Shown here: positions 26,286 to 36,395 of the stretch, piece after piece
How positions within the stretch are numbered: the stretch's first letter is position 1
Layout: the number at the start of each line of letters is the position of its first letter
NCBI GenBank assembly: GCA_018000295.1
Contig: JAGNKE010000006.1
Location: forward strand, 62,001-126,000
Source of the DNA: Alphaproteobacteria bacterium
Lineage (GTDB): Bacteria > Pseudomonadota > Alphaproteobacteria > Micavibrionales > Micavibrionaceae
Reading direction: 5' to 3'
DNA length: 64,000 nt
Translations under genes and position numbers: made by a program
The notes under the pieces: model-generated
Told to the model about the DNA's origin: nothing
Databases searched by the model: none
The model's input: only the letters and a program-made list of their open reading frames with translations

Positions 26286-28769
26286 ATGACGGAACCGACT
26301 AAAAAAGACAACGAAGGCAAAGAGGAAAAGGAAGGGAAAACCCTGAGTCTTTCAGGAAAAACTCTGAGTCTTGGCAAGGCAAGCGCCCCCCCGCCACGGA
26401 CAAGTATGACGTCCGGTGGACGCGGTGCGCCCTCGGTGGCCGTCGAAGTACGCCGCAAGCGCAAAAATCCTGCAGACGAAAAATCTGCGTCTGAAAAGAA
26501 AGAGCCCCTTCAACTCACCGATGAGGAAAGAGAATCCCGGGCAAGAGCCTTGCAGCAGGCGCTCTCCGGTGAAGGAAAAAAGAAGGAACTGCCCAAGCGG
26601 CGCGTGACGACCCTTGAGGATGTCAAGGCACAGGCAGCCGAAGTAAAAAGAGAAGAATCCGAAAAGACGCCCTCAAAAACTGCGAAAACAGATAAACCGG
26701 ACCTCGTTATTGAACCGGGCATCGGCGACGATGCCAAAAAAGCCCCCGACGTCAAAAAATACAAAAAGGGGATGGATGAGGAGTCCGAGGAAAGCTTCCG
26801 TGACAAGCTCAAGAAGGCCCAGGCCAAGCCCAACGCCAACAAGGTCGTGGACGATCGCCGCCGGGGCAGGCTGACCGTAAACCAAGCGCTGAACGAGGAT
26901 TTCGAGCGCGACCGCGGGCCTAGTCTCGCCGCCCAAAGACGCGCACGGGAAAAAGCTCGCCTTGCCGCCCAGCCCTTCCAGGCGCCTCAACAAAAAACCT
27001 CCAAGGAGATCATTCTTCCTGAAACGATTACCGTTCAGGAACTGGCGATCCGCATGGCTGAACCCGGTGGAGAAGTTGTCAAAGCGCTCATGAAACTCGG
27101 CGTAATGGCGACAATCACACAGACCATAGACGCAGATACGGCTGAACTGATTATCGGCGAATTCGGCCACAAAACAAAACGCGTGACCGACGCCGATGTT
27201 GAAATCGGACTGGGTGGACAGGAAGACCTTGATGAGCACAGGCAGCCCCGGCCTCCGGTCGTCACGATCATGGGCCACGTCGATCACGGCAAAACCTCCT
27301 TGCTCGACGCCCTGCGCTCGACCGATGTAGTTTCAGGAGAAGCCGGAGGGATTACCCAGCATATCGGTGCCTATCAGGTGCAGATGTCATCCGGAGAAAA
27401 AATTACCTTTCTGGATACCCCCGGCCACGCCGCCTTCACCGAGATGCGCGCCCGCGGCGCGAACGTCACAGATATCGTTGTAATCGTGGTCGCCGCGAAC
27501 GACAGCATCATGCCCCAGACGATTGAGGCGATCAGCCACGCCAAGGCCGCGAATGTTCCGATTATTATTGCGATCAATAAAGTCGATCTGCCGGACGCAA
27601 AACCTCAGAAGGTCAAGCAGGATCTCCTCCAACACGAGATTATCGTCGAAGAGCTGTCCGGAGAAGTGCAGTGTATCGAGGTATCCGCCAAGAAAAAAAT
27701 GAATTTGGATAAGCTTGAGGAGGCCATTCTGGTCCAGGCTGAAATCCTTGAATTAAAGGCGAACGCAAACCGTGATGCCGAGGGGTTCGTGATCGAATCG
27801 AAGCTTGAAAAGGGCCGTGGGCCGGTCGCAACGGTTCTGGTCCAGAAGGGCACGCTCAAGGTCGGGGACATTTTCGTGGCCGGGGCGACGATAGGAAAAG
27901 TCCGCGCCATGATCGACGACAAGGGGCAGAATATTTCAACAGCGGCCCCCGGTCAGCCCGTAGAAGTCATCGGCTCCGAATCCGCACCCGTGGCGGGCGA
28001 CTCCTTCTATGTCGTCAAGGACGAATCCCGCGCTCGCGAAATCGCAAGCTACCGCCAGAGAAAGATCAAGGAATCCCAGGCCGCCCTCGCCGTCAAGAGC
28101 CGGACGACCATGGAGGATATCCTCCAGCAGAAACAGGCAGGGGACAAGACCCGCCTGCCCGTCCTGATCAAGGCCGATGTCCACGGCTCGGTCGAGGCTA
28201 TCGCCGGATCCCTCAGGAAGGTTGTCGAGGAGAACAAGGATATCGAAGTCCAGATCCTGCACTCCGGCGTCGGCGGTATCACCGAGTCCGATGTCATACT
28301 GGCCAAGGCCTCCAAGGGCGTGATTATCGGATTTAACGTCCGCGCCAACGTCCAGGCCCGCAATCTGGCCCAGCGCGAGGGCGTTGATATCCGCTACTAC
28401 AACATTATTTACAATGTCGTCGATGACGCAAAGGCGATCCTGTCGGGAATGCTCTCCCCGCACATCCGCGAAAACTACCTCGGTCAGGCGCTCATCAAAC
28501 AGGTCTTCAACATCACGAAAGTAGGGAAGGTCGCCGGCTGTGTGGTCAGCATCGGCAACGTCAAGCGCGGCGCGAAGGTCCGCCTCCTGCGCGACGATGT
28601 GGTGATCCATGAGGGAATGCTCAAAACCCTCAAACGCTTCCAGGACGAAGTCAAGGATGTCAGGGAAGGCACGGAATGCGGCATGGCCTTCGAAAGCTAC
28701 GACGACATCAAGGAAGGCGATGTCATCGAATGCTATGAACTGGTTGAGGAAGAGCGCACCCTGGCGTAA
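26286..28769 (+). CDS. infB: Translation initiation factor IF-2
   Basis: 827 residues. A long charged, low-complexity N-terminus (about 1-245) has an IF2 assembly-like segment, [16 protein letters not shown]2_N is at about 240-290. The GTPase domain has [39 protein letters not shown] and VSAKK. Domains II to IV follow, with [11 protein letters not shown] in domain III. IF-2 places fMet-tRNA on the ribosome. The start ATG at 26286 follows GGAAAAAAA; internal starts giving shorter isoforms are known in this family and cannot be excluded. Confidence 0.97.
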   Translation: MTEPTKKDNEGKEEKEGKTLSLSGKTLSLGKASAPPPRTSMTSGGRGAPSVAVEVRRKRKNPADEKSASEKKEPLQLTDEERESRARALQQALSGEGKKKELPKRRVTTLEDVKAQAAEVKREESEKTPSKTAKTDKPDLVIEPGIGDDAKKAPDVKKYKKGMDEESEESFRDKLKKAQAKPNANKVVDDRRRGRLTVNQALNEDFERDRGPSLAAQRRAREKARLAAQPFQAPQQKTSKEIILPETITVQELAIRMAEPGGEVVKALMKLGVMATITQTIDADTAELIIGEFGHKTKRVTDADVEIGLGGQEDLDEHRQPRPPVVTIMGHVDHGKTSLLDALRSTDVVSGEAGGITQHIGAYQVQMSSGEKITFLDTPGHAAFTEMRARGANVTDIVVIVVAANDSIMPQTIEAISHAKAANVPIIIAINKVDLPDAKPQKVKQDLLQHEIIVEELSGEVQCIEVSAKKKMNLDKLEEAILVQAEILELKANANRDAEGFVIESKLEKGRGPVATVLVQKGTLKVGDIFVAGATIGKVRAMIDDKGQNISTAAPGQPVEVIGSESAPVAGDSFYVVKDESRAREIASYRQRKIKESQAALAVKSRTTMEDILQQKQAGDKTRLPVLIKADVHGSVEAIAGSLRKVVEENKDIEVQILHSGVGGITESDVILAKASKGVIIGFNVRANVQARNLAQREGVDIRYYNIIYNVVDDAKAILSGMLSPHIRENYLGQALIKQVFNITKVGKVAGCVVSIGNVKRGAKVRLLRDDVVIHEGMLKTLKRFQDEVKDVREGTECGMAFESYDDIKEGDVIECYELVEEERTLA

Positions 28770-28806
28770 CAGCCTCCGCGCTGCAAAACAGAGTAGGATT
28801 CCAGCC

Positions 28807-29196
28807 ATGAAGCACCGCACCTCCGAGCCATCGCAGCGCCAACTCCGTGTCGGTGAGCAAATCCGCCACATCCTGAGCGAAACCCTCCAGCGCGGACATT
28901 TCCAAAGCGAAATCCTGATCGAGGAAGCCGGACTTGTGACCATCACCGAGGTCCGCCCGAGCCCGGACCTTAAACACGCACGGGCTTACGTAATGACCTT
29001 GGGCGGCAAACAGGTCGAAGCCATTCTTGAGGCGCTGAATGACGAAGCCCGGGTGTTTCAGAAGGATATAGGGCGTCAGTCAAATCTGAAATTCACACCA
29101 AAAATTCGTTTTGTAACCGACGACTCCTTCGATCAGGCGCAAAGGATCGAGGAACTATTGCGCGGCACCCCCTCTGAAAAAAAATCCGGAGACTGA
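28807..29196 (+). CDS. rbfA: Ribosome-binding factor A
   Basis: 129 residues from the ATG at 28807. The KH-like RbfA fold is recognised by RQLRVGEQIRHILSETLQRG, VTITEVRPSPDLKHARAYV and RQSNLKFTPKIRFVTDDSFD. A longer frame starting inside infB (28609) is an artefact. RbfA binds the 30S subunit near helix 1 of 16S rRNA in late assembly. It lies 37 bases after infB and 3 bases before truB. Confidence 0.96.
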   Translation: MKHRTSEPSQRQLRVGEQIRHILSETLQRGHFQSEILIEEAGLVTITEVRPSPDLKHARAYVMTLGGKQVEAILEALNDEARVFQKDIGRQSNLKFTPKIRFVTDDSFDQAQRIEELLRGTPSEKKSGD

Positions 29197-29199
29197 CCC

Positions 29200-30135
29200 G
29201 TGGCCCGCAAGAAAAGAGGCGAGCCGGTCAGCGGATGGATCAACCTCGACAAACCTGCAGGATTGACCTCGACCCAGGCCATCGGTCGTATCCGCCGCGT
29301 GTTCAATCCGCAGAAAATCGGCCACGCCGGAACGCTTGATCCGTTGGCCACCGGAATTCTGCCTATCGCCATGGGTGAGGCCACCAAAACCATCCCCTTC
29401 ATTCAGGACGCCTTAAAGACCTACAGCTTCACCGCCGCCTGGGGCGAACAGCGCGACACAGACGACGCCGAAGGACAAATCGTTGCCACAGGGGCAAACA
29501 GGCCCACTCAGCACGACATCCTGGACGTTCTGCAGGACTTTATCGGCGACATCCTCCAGACACCCCCCGCCTACTCCGCTATCAAGATCGACGGCCAGCG
29601 CGCCTACGATCTCGCCCGCAGCGGCGAAACCCCGGAGATGAAACCGCGGGAGGTCTATATCGAAAGCCTCGAATTGACAGCCGCCCGGACGGATGAGGCC
29701 GATTTCCGCATGGTTTGCGGCAAGGGCACCTACGTCCGCTCCCTCGTCCGCGATATGGCCCTTGAACTGGGTACCTTCGGCTATGTGAAATCCCTGCGGC
29801 GGGACGCCGTCGGACCCCTCACCCTAGAGAACGCAATTTCTCTGGACTTTCTGGAAAAGATGGACTACGGTGCGGCCCTTAATGAGGCTTTGCTGCCCCT
29901 TCAGGCGGTGCTGGACGACATCCCGGCCCTGCCCGTAAAACAGGAGGAAGCGGCAAAACTCAGAAGCGGGCAGGTTCTGCTCTTCATCTCGAAACCCGAT
30001 TTTTCCCGCCTGACGCGGGAGGGGCTGGGTGGACAGGAAGACAGGGAGGCTCTAGCGGTTTTAAACGGCGCCCCCGTGGCGCTCATTGAAAACCGCGGAC
30101 CGGAAATCCGGCCCGTACGTGTATTCAACCTTTAA
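29200..30135 (+). CDS. truB: tRNA pseudouridine-55 synthase TruB
   Basis: 311 residues from a GTG at 29200. The signature [23 protein letters not shown] contains the catalytic Asp; [22 protein letters not shown] and [16 protein letters not shown] are further conserved blocks. It makes the psi55 of the T loop. There is a 3-base gap from rbfA, so the genes are translationally coupled. Confidence 0.96.
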   Translation: MARKKRGEPVSGWINLDKPAGLTSTQAIGRIRRVFNPQKIGHAGTLDPLATGILPIAMGEATKTIPFIQDALKTYSFTAAWGEQRDTDDAEGQIVATGANRPTQHDILDVLQDFIGDILQTPPAYSAIKIDGQRAYDLARSGETPEMKPREVYIESLELTAARTDEADFRMVCGKGTYVRSLVRDMALELGTFGYVKSLRRDAVGPLTLENAISLDFLEKMDYGAALNEALLPLQAVLDDIPALPVKQEEAAKLRSGQVLLFISKPDFSRLTREGLGGQEDREALAVLNGAPVALIENRGPEIRPVRVFNL

Positions 30136-30152
30136 AAATATCGGAGGCAACG

Positions 30153-30437
30153 ATGTCGAGTAATGCTGCAAGTGCAACCGCCATGTCCAAGGCGGAACTC
30201 ATCAAGAAATACCAAACCGGGAAGGACGATACCGGCTCCCCCGAAGTCCAGGTCGCCGTGCTGACCCAGCGCATCAACGAGCTGTCCGAGCACATGAACC
30301 GCCACCCGAAGGACATCCACAGCCGCCGCGGCCTGCTCTTCATGGTCGCCAAGCGCAGAAAGCTTCTGGATTACCTGAAGTCCAAGGACGAGGACCGCTA
30401 CAAAAAGCTGATCGACGGTCTGAACATCCGCCGCTGA
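30153..30437 (+). CDS. rpsO: 30S ribosomal protein S15
   Basis: 94 residues. The S15 core is intact: [35 protein letters not shown] and [15 protein letters not shown] box 6 bases upstream of the ATG at 30153 supports this start, which gives a short non-conserved prefix (SSNAASATA) compared with the usual 89 residues. S15 binds 16S rRNA helices 20-22. It ends the operon; pnp is not adjacent but 2.5 kb downstream. Confidence 0.97.
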   Translation: MSSNAASATAMSKAELIKKYQTGKDDTGSPEVQVAVLTQRINELSEHMNRHPKDIHSRRGLLFMVAKRRKLLDYLKSKDEDRYKKLIDGLNIRR

Positions 30438-30462
30438 TAATAACGGCAGAACCACAGAATCC

Positions 30463-30487
30463 AAAAGGCGGCCCAAGCCGCCTTTTT
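30463..30487 (+). terminator. Intrinsic terminator after rpsO
   Basis: AAGGCGGC / GCCGCCTT stem (8 bp, extendable by A-T pairs) with loop CCAA, followed by TTT. It lies 26 bases beyond the rpsO stop and ends the rimP-rpsO operon. Confidence 0.9.
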
Positions 30488-30512
30488 CTCTTGATTGGCC
30501 TAAGCAATCCTA

Positions 30513-30584
30513 CATCGTATGGGTTTCAAAGAAATATCCTCGGTCATCCTGACCGACACTCACAGGACCGGAGGGCATACGATG
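30513..30584. repeat. Nested inverted repeats downstream of rpsO
   Basis: CATCGTATG (30513-30521) and CATACGATG (30576-30584) are perfect inverse copies. Between them CGGTCA-TCC-TGACCG (30541-30555) forms its own 6-bp hairpin, and GGGCATACGATGCCC (30573-30587) is itself partly palindromic. No coding frame or T run accompanies it. It could be a structured small RNA, a processing signal or a palindromic repeat; the rest of this gap holds nothing else I can name. Confidence 0.4.
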
Positions 30585-30625
30585 CCCTTTAGACACCCCA
30601 CGCTCCCCAAAAAATATTTGTTGAA

Positions 30626-31066
30626 TTAAAGACCCGCCTTCATTTCAGCATCAACAGTATCCCGCCATTTCGAAGGAGGGACAGAATTCAACGCCATACT
30701 GCTTTGCGTAATGAAAGTCCCCGAGGGCGGGTTTCCGGCTCCAAGATCATGCATCGCCTGCCCGATCAGGTAACGGGCAACGTTTTTGGAATCATCCGGT
30801 TTGAGAGCTGCATCCGTATTGGCCCCGGCCTTATATCCTGCCCCGTGTAGTGCCCCGAAAAGAATCAGGCACTGCCGCTTGGAATGAAAATACTGCCCAA
30901 GCCTGCCGATTTCCGCATACTCGTTCAGCGCCCTCAGCACGTCCTTCTCGCCACCCTGTATGGTCTCGGCTATACCACCAACGATGGCGTCCTGCCGGGA
31001 GAGAATCTCCTCCGTCCCGGCCTCGTCATCGGGCTGCGCGAAAGTGAAAAGCTTCGTTAGTGTCAT
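30626..31066 (-). CDS. Hypothetical protein between rpsO and pnp
   Basis: 146 residues, soluble and unrecognised. Visible features are an acidic N-terminus (FAQPDDEAGTEEI), a helical middle (VLRALNEYAEIGRLGQYFHSKRQ) and a Ser/Pro-rich C-terminus. Base use resembles its neighbours, and the frame is open from the ATG at 31066 with no overlap, so it is likely real. It is transcribed against the flanking housekeeping genes. No function can be stated. Confidence 0.6.
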   Translation of the reverse strand: MTLTKLFTFAQPDDEAGTEEILSRQDAIVGGIAETIQGGEKDVLRALNEYAEIGRLGQYFHSKRQCLILFGALHGAGYKAGANTDAALKPDDSKNVARYLIGQAMHDLGAGNPPSGTFITQSSMALNSVPPSKWRDTVDAEMKAGL

Positions 31067-31305
31067 GCTTGAAAATAGGAAAATTTAACGCTTATGTCAA
31101 ATATTCCTGTTCTAAACGCCCTAAAGAATCAGCACCCGCCAATTTTACAAATTGTCTGAAATACTGAAAAAAAATTCACTTATCGTATAGAATTTCTTTA
31201 TCATAGACCTACGCAAAACCCGATAGATCAGTAGATCCAGATACACAAGGTGAATTTTGCAATAAGTGACAGAACCGGAAAGCAAATAAATAAAAAATGA
31301 CACAT

Positions 31306-31926
31306 ATGAAAAAATTTCTGTCCCTTCTGATGATCCTGCCCCTAGGAGCGTGCAGTATGTTCGGCCATAACGCGGGTGTGAAAGAACCGCCCTATAAATT
31401 ACTGCAACAGGAGAAACCTTTCGAGGTGCGGGAATACCCTTCCATCGTCATGGCAACAACCATGAGCGAGGGCGGTTTCGGGAATTCTCAGAACGACTCG
31501 TTCCAAAGGCTCTTTGGTTACATTTCAGGAAAAAACGAAGCACGCACGGAAATCACCATGACAGCCCCCGTATTGATGAAGCCTGAACCCGTTGAAATCC
31601 CCATGACCGCCCCCGTTCTTATGCAGAATCAGGGGCAAGGATGGTCGATGTCCTTTGTTCTGCCCGTCGAATACAGGCTCGACAACGCTCCCAAACCCTT
31701 AGACTCTAAGGTTTATCTTGAAGAAAAAAAGAACGTGAAATTCGCCGTGGTTAAATTCAGCGGCCTTTTCAGCGAAAGCAATTTCAAACAGAATATGCAA
31801 AAACTTGAAGAATGGATGAAAAAGCAAAACCTCACCGCCAACGGACCGGCTTTAAGGGCAGGCTACAACCCGCCTTGGACCATCCCGGCTCTAAAGCGCA
31901 ACGAAATCCTTGTTCCGGTGAAGTAA
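31306..31926 (+). CDS. SOUL heme-binding family lipoprotein
   Basis: About 206 residues from the Met at 31306 (an ATG at 31297 adds three). The signal peptide MKKFLSLLMILPLGACSM carries a lipobox (LGAC), so Lnt-dependent lipid attachment is expected; the Ser after Cys predicts outer-membrane sorting. The mature part is a SOUL domain: YKLLQQEKPFEVREYPS, EITMTAPVLM twice (about 85-115), WSMSFVLP and a C-terminal AGYNPPWT near the end. SOUL proteins can bind heme; the physiological role in bacteria is uncertain. The 230-base upstream gap holds an AAAATTCAC / GTGAATTTT inverted repeat (31171-31179 and 31250-31258). Confidence 0.88.
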   Translation: MKKFLSLLMILPLGACSMFGHNAGVKEPPYKLLQQEKPFEVREYPSIVMATTMSEGGFGNSQNDSFQRLFGYISGKNEARTEITMTAPVLMKPEPVEIPMTAPVLMQNQGQGWSMSFVLPVEYRLDNAPKPLDSKVYLEEKKNVKFAVVKFSGLFSESNFKQNMQKLEEWMKKQNLTANGPALRAGYNPPWTIPALKRNEILVPVK

Positions 31927-31945
31927 CCCCTGAGCCGGGAAGAAC

Positions 31946-32569
31946 CTAATTCAAAAAATACCGATCCTTGATAATCCCGCTCTCTAGCTCGAACACCAGC
32001 GGCACCCCCGTCGGAAACTCGGCATCGTTGATGCTTTCCGGCGTCTCGGCGCCGAGGATAATCAGCATCGCCCGCAGGGAGTTTCCATGCGCAACGACCA
32101 GGATGTTCCGCCGCGCCAGCACCAGCGGCTTGATCTTCGCTTCATAATAGGGCCGCACCCGGTTCTCCACCACATCCTGAAGGCACTCGCCCCCGGGCGG
32201 TCGGACGTCATAGGACCGCCGCCAGATATGAACCTGCTCCTCGCCGTATTTCTTGCGGGTCTCATCCTTATCCAGCCCGGTCAGGTCGCCGTAATCCCGC
32301 TCGCGCAGATCGTCATGCGCGATCATGGTCTTGAGTAACTCCGCCTGCCCGGCATTCTCGAGCGCCAGCCGTGCCGTATTATTGGCCCGTTTCAGCGTGC
32401 TTGTAAAAACCTGATCGAAGCGGATGCCCGCCGCCTTGATCTTCCGTCCCGCCTCGGCAGCTTCGGCCCGCCCCTCATCGGTCAGGTCGATATCCTTGAA
32501 GCCCGTAAAACGGTTCTGGAGGTTCCAATCGCTCTGCCCGTGGCGGAGAAGGACAAGGGTGCTTTTCAT
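31946..32569 (-). CDS. gpmA: 2,3-bisphosphoglycerate-dependent phosphoglycerate mutase
   Basis: 207 residues, the short alphaproteobacterial form. The phosphohistidine motif is LLRHGQSDWN, the 2,3-BPG loop NRFTGFKDIDLT, the acid ERDYGDLTG and the second His in VVAHGNSLRA. It interconverts 3- and 2-phosphoglycerate in glycolysis. It is convergent with the SOUL gene, 19 bases apart, and divergent from pnp across a 328-base gap. Confidence 0.93.
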   Translation of the reverse strand: MKSTLVLLRHGQSDWNLQNRFTGFKDIDLTDEGRAEAAEAGRKIKAAGIRFDQVFTSTLKRANNTARLALENAGQAELLKTMIAHDDLRERDYGDLTGLDKDETRKKYGEEQVHIWRRSYDVRPPGGECLQDVVENRVRPYYEAKIKPLVLARRNILVVAHGNSLRAMLIILGAETPESINDAEFPTGVPLVFELESGIIKDRYFLN

Positions 32570-32692
32570 AAGGGCTCCTTAGTAGCTGTAAAACAAACGT
32601 GGGCACTTATAAAAGCTTTTGCCATAAGGATCAATCCGCTGGACAAAAAAAGCTGAATTCACGCCTTTTTCCCTGAAAAAACAAAGAAATCT

Positions 32693-32721
32693 TTGACTTT
32701 TCCCCCACGGAGTGGCATAGC
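32693..32721 (+). promoter_or_regulatory. Candidate pnp promoter
   Basis: TTGACT (32693-32698), a 17-base spacer and CATAGC (32716-32721). The -35 is good and the -10 weak. It lies about 175 bases before the pnp ATG, in the 328-base gap between gpmA and pnp, and would give a long structured leader. Confidence 0.4.
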
Positions 32722-32771
32722 TGTCACGGTTTGCAAAGCCCGAAAGGGCGCGAGGCTCACGGTTGACCATT

Positions 32772-32863
32772 AAGGGCGGATACGCTCCGCCTTTCATAGT
32801 CCACCGAAGCCCCCACCCCGAAAGCTTTGAATCATCACCGCGCCTGTTCCGTATGGGAACGGG
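32772..32863 (+). promoter_or_regulatory. Two hairpins in the pnp 5' leader
   Basis: AAGGGCGGA / TCCGCCTTT with a 5-base loop (32772-32794, one G-U pair), and CCTGTTCC / GGAACGGG with a 5-base loop (32843-32863). Neither has a T run. In other bacteria pnp mRNA leaders form stems cut by RNase III for autoregulation; here that role is inferred from position only. Confidence 0.45.
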
Positions 32864-32897
32864 CCACATATGACTATGAAAAAGGAAAACATACAGA

Positions 32898-35045
32898 ATG
32901 TTTAACGTATACAGAAAAGAAATCGATTTCGCCGGAAAAACCCTGACACTGGAATCCGGAAAATTTGCGCGGCAGGCCGATGGCTCTGTCCTCGCCAGCA
33001 TGGGCGACACCGTCGTCCTGTGTTGCGTCACCGCCAGCAAAACCGTCAAGGAAGGGCAGGATTTCTTCCCCCTCTCCGTCCACTATCAGGAAAAAACTTT
33101 CGCCGCCGGAAAAATACCGGGCGGCTTTTTTAAGCGCGAAGCCCGGCCGAGCGAAAAGGAAACTTTGACCTCACGCCTGATCGACCGCCCGATCCGCCCC
33201 CTCTTCCCGAAAAACTTCCTCAACGAAGTGCAGGTAGTGGCAACCGTAATATCCCACGATCTTGAAAACGACCCCGATATGGTCGCCATGATCGGCTGCT
33301 CGGCGGCGCTCACAATCTCCGGCATCCCCTTCTTTGGCCCCATCGGCGGCGCCCGCGTCTGCTACACCAACGGCCAGTATGTCGTCAACCCGACCATGCA
33401 GGAAGTCAAAGACAGCGACCTTGATCTCGTCGTCGCCGGAACGCAGGAAGGCGTTCTGATGGTCGAATCCGAGGCCAATGAACTCCCCGAAGACATTATG
33501 CTCGGCGCCGTCATGGAAGGCTGGAGAGCGTTCCAGCCCGTCATCAACGGCATTATCGGCTTTGCCGAAATGTGCGCCAAAGACCCATGGGATGTCCCCG
33601 AAACTCCGGCTCCGATCCAGAAGCTGGAAAGTTCCCTGAAAAGCAAATACGCCAAGGATGTCGCGAAAGCTTACGGCATCCTGAACAAGCTCGAACGCCG
33701 CAATGCAGTCGACGCCGTGCGCCAGGCCGCCATCGAAGCCTTCACAGACGAGGCAAACGGAATCGACGCCAACGTCATCACGGCCAAATTCAAGTCTCTG
33801 GAAGCCGACGTCGTCCGCGGCCAGATCCTGAAAACCGGCAGCCGCATCGACGGACGCGACACCAAAACCGTCCGCCCGATCGTCGCTGAAGTCGGCATTC
33901 TCCCAAGAACGCACGGCTCCGCCCTCTTCACCCGCGGAGAGACGCAGGCATTGGTCGTGGCCACGCTGGGCACCGGACAGGATGAGCAGATCATCGACGC
34001 GCTCGAAGGCGAATACAAGGAACGCTTTATGCTGCATTACAACTTCCCGCCCTACTCGGTCGGCGAATGCGGCCGCATGGGCGCACCGGGCCGCCGCGAA
34101 ATCGGCCACGGAAAACTGGCATGGAGAGCGATACACCCGCTCTTGCCCGATCCTGAAGCTTTCCCCTATACGATGCGCGTGGTCTCCGAGATCACCGAAT
34201 CCAACGGCTCCTCCTCGATGGCAACAGTCTGCGGAACCTCTCTCGCGTTGATGGATGCCGGAGCACCCCTGAAACAACCCATCGCCGGGATTGCTATGGG
34301 CCTCATTAAGGAAGACTCCGAATTCGCCGTCCTCTCCGACATTCTCGGCGATGAAGACCATCTCGGCGATATGGACTTCAAGGTTGCCGGAACCAAAAAC
34401 GGCATCACCGCCCTGCAGATGGACATCAAGATCACCTCGATCACCGAGGAAATCATGAAAATCGCCCTGGCGCAGGCAAAAGATGGCCGGATTCACATCC
34501 TTGCGGAAATGAACAAGGCGCTGGAGCAATCCCGCGGCGAACTCAGCCAGTACGCCCCGCAGATCGTCCAGATCAAAATCCCGACCGACAAGATCCGCGA
34601 AGTCATCGGCACGGGCGGCAAGGTGATCCGCGAGATCATCGAGCTGACCGGAACCAAGATCGACATTGAGGATGACGGCTCGATCAAGGTCGCCGCCGCC
34701 AATGGCGAAGCCATTGAAAAGGCCATCAGGCTGATCCGCAACATCACCGATGAACCCGAAATCGGCAAAATTTACGATGGTAAGGTCGTCAAGACCGTGG
34801 ACTTCGGTGCGTTTGTTAATTTCATGGGCGCAAAGGACGGCCTCGTTCACATCTCTGAACTCGCCGACCGCCGCGTGGAGCAAACCACGGATGTCGTCAA
34901 GGAAGGCGATCTGGTCAAAGTCCTCCTGATCGGCGTCGATGACCGCGGCAAGGTCAAGCTCTCTATGAAGCGCGTGAATCAGGAAACCGGCGAGGAAATC
35001 CCCTACGAGGACAAACCCAAGAAAAGAAGAGAAGCCAACGGCTGA
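32898..35045 (+). CDS. pnp: Polyribonucleotide nucleotidyltransferase (PNPase)
   Basis: 715 residues, full length. Two RNase PH-like domains (about 10-215 and 310-545; [27 protein letters not shown] and EFPYT-like [22 protein letters not shown]) flank an alpha-helical linker. KH follows ([20 protein letters not shown]), then S1 ([20 protein letters not shown]). It degrades RNA phosphorolytically from the 3' end and can join a degradosome. AAAGGAAAAC precedes the ATG. The usual rpsO-pnp adjacency is broken by three genes. Confidence 0.98.
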   Translation: MFNVYRKEIDFAGKTLTLESGKFARQADGSVLASMGDTVVLCCVTASKTVKEGQDFFPLSVHYQEKTFAAGKIPGGFFKREARPSEKETLTSRLIDRPIRPLFPKNFLNEVQVVATVISHDLENDPDMVAMIGCSAALTISGIPFFGPIGGARVCYTNGQYVVNPTMQEVKDSDLDLVVAGTQEGVLMVESEANELPEDIMLGAVMEGWRAFQPVINGIIGFAEMCAKDPWDVPETPAPIQKLESSLKSKYAKDVAKAYGILNKLERRNAVDAVRQAAIEAFTDEANGIDANVITAKFKSLEADVVRGQILKTGSRIDGRDTKTVRPIVAEVGILPRTHGSALFTRGETQALVVATLGTGQDEQIIDALEGEYKERFMLHYNFPPYSVGECGRMGAPGRREIGHGKLAWRAIHPLLPDPEAFPYTMRVVSEITESNGSSSMATVCGTSLALMDAGAPLKQPIAGIAMGLIKEDSEFAVLSDILGDEDHLGDMDFKVAGTKNGITALQMDIKITSITEEIMKIALAQAKDGRIHILAEMNKALEQSRGELSQYAPQIVQIKIPTDKIREVIGTGGKVIREIIELTGTKIDIEDDGSIKVAAANGEAIEKAIRLIRNITDEPEIGKIYDGKVVKTVDFGAFVNFMGAKDGLVHISELADRRVEQTTDVVKEGDLVKVLLIGVDDRGKVKLSMKRVNQETGEEIPYEDKPKKRREANG

Positions 35046-35071
35046 TCTTCGCTTTTCTGCGAAAGAACAAG

Positions 35072-35098
35072 AAAAGGAGGCCTAGGCCTCCTTTTTTT
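35072..35098. terminator. Bidirectional terminator after pnp
   Basis: The palindrome AAAGGAGGCCTAGGCCTCCTTT is flanked by A residues on the left and T residues on the right. It can end pnp rightward and, with the A run read as T, the minus-strand gene at 35132 leftward. Confidence 0.88.
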
Positions 35099-35131
35099 AA
35101 TAGACGTAAAAAGACTGGAACAATTAGCGGC

Positions 35132-35722
35132 CTAAAGTTTTTGAATGATCCCATTCGAAACTTGACCATATCTGGCACCAATATCGCTCTGAACCTCAAT
35201 CCCGCGATTATAAGAAGCCTCAAGCGGCTTCGGAGCGTTGCCCCCGTCCATCTCCACAAGAAAACGGGCAATCCCCATGGCCAGATACGACTCCGTGCCA
35301 GCAGCTTTTGCCGCCTCGACATAGGCCTCGGCAGGAAGCGCTGGGGACTGGTTCACGGTTTGACCGACCTGACTGATAGCAGCCAGTGCCTCGTTGCGGG
35401 TCAAACCGTCTTGCTGTGCCGAATGAATGGCCATTTTAAGCAGGGCTTCGACCCGTTCGCCCTGCGAGGGGTTCAGCGCGAAATGCTGATCGCAGAATTT
35501 CTCGATCGCCGCATCGACCTGCTGATGCCCCTTGCCATCGGCCTTGGCGGCTTTGACCAGATCATCAACGAGCGCGATCACAGGCTTGGCCGATGGCCCC
35601 TGGGCCGGAGGCGTAACAGGCGGAGCAGTTCTTACAACCGCGGGACCGCCCGCGCCGTCCTCGGCGCTCTCCTGCGCCTGTAAAGCCGCTACACTTTTAA
35701 GATAGTTAATGCCGTCCGCCAT
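35132..35722 (-). CDS. Hypothetical Ala/Gln-rich helical protein
   Basis: 196 residues, unrecognised. The N-terminus (MADGINYLKSVAALQAQES) is followed by a Pro-rich linker (APPVTPPAQGPSAKP, about 33-47) and a helical domain with ALLKMAIHSAQQDGLTRNEA and EAYVEAAKAAGTESYLAMGIARFL. No signal peptide or transmembrane segment. It shares with the unknown genes at 7009 and 30626 a soluble, low-Cys, Ala-rich character but no clear sequence match. Function unknown. Confidence 0.75.
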   Translation of the reverse strand: MADGINYLKSVAALQAQESAEDGAGGPAVVRTAPPVTPPAQGPSAKPVIALVDDLVKAAKADGKGHQQVDAAIEKFCDQHFALNPSQGERVEALLKMAIHSAQQDGLTRNEALAAISQVGQTVNQSPALPAEAYVEAAKAAGTESYLAMGIARFLVEMDGGNAPKPLEASYNRGIEVQSDIGARYGQVSNGIIQKL

Positions 35723-35882
35723 TGCTCAGCCCCTTATGTTTGTAATTATATTGCCCAAAATAGCACAGACAGGAGGAATATTTCAAACTCCAAACCAAAC
35801 ATTAACAAAAATTAACGATTTTTCTGGACAGAAAGCGAAATAAACACAATATATGAAGTATAATAGAAAAATGGGGATAATT

Positions 35883-36350
35883 ATGGCGATCTCGAAAGCA
35901 CGTCTTGGATTCCGGATTTTTCTGGGAATCACACTGGTTTTCAGCTTGGCGTTCTTCGCCACAACCGTCTATCTATACGCAGGAATCCGCCAGAAAGCGA
36001 TCAAGGTCGCGGACGTAGCCCCCACCCTCTTCCAGATCGACATTCTCCAGCATCAGGCCATGGCCCTCTTCAGCGGTAACGACGGAAAGCTCAAGATTGC
36101 AAAGTCCCTCTATCAGAAAGGTTTTTTTGACCCCGTCTACGCAAAGGCCGGCAGGGAAATGATAGAGGAACTGGCTGAGAGCGGCCACCCCGCCTCTCAG
36201 ATGACTCTGGCCGACATTATCCTGTACAGGCCCGGCCAGAACTTGGAAGCGCGGACCCTGGCCCACGATTACTATAAAAAATCGGCCCTGCAGGGTTACG
36301 GCCCCGCACAAGAGCGCTTGGCCCTCCTGGAAAAAGCGGATACCATATAA
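35883..36350 (+). CDS. Single-pass membrane protein with Sel1/TPR-like tail
   Basis: About 155 residues from the ATG at 35883, favoured over ATGs at 35853 and 35871 because GGGG lies 8 bases before it. One transmembrane helix (about 10-35: FRIFLGITLVFSLAFFATTVYLY) is followed by helical repeats. These include AESGHPASQMTLADIIL and a Sel1-like ending ALQGYGPAQERLALLEKA. Likely a membrane-bound protein-interaction scaffold. The next membrane protein starts 46 bases downstream on the same strand. Confidence 0.75.
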   Translation: MAISKARLGFRIFLGITLVFSLAFFATTVYLYAGIRQKAIKVADVAPTLFQIDILQHQAMALFSGNDGKLKIAKSLYQKGFFDPVYAKAGREMIEELAESGHPASQMTLADIILYRPGQNLEARTLAHDYYKKSALQGYGPAQERLALLEKADTI

Positions 36351-36395
36351 ACACGGGCAAAAAAATGCCCTTGAGCCAAGGGGGCGTTGCCGCGT

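Noticed and set aside
28609-28806. N-terminal extension of RbfA into infB
   Set aside because: It overlaps infB in another frame and RbfA's conserved start is at 28807.
33171-34883. 570-residue minus-strand open frame
   Set aside because: Antisense shadow of pnp; Asp/Val/Gly-rich translation with no domain.
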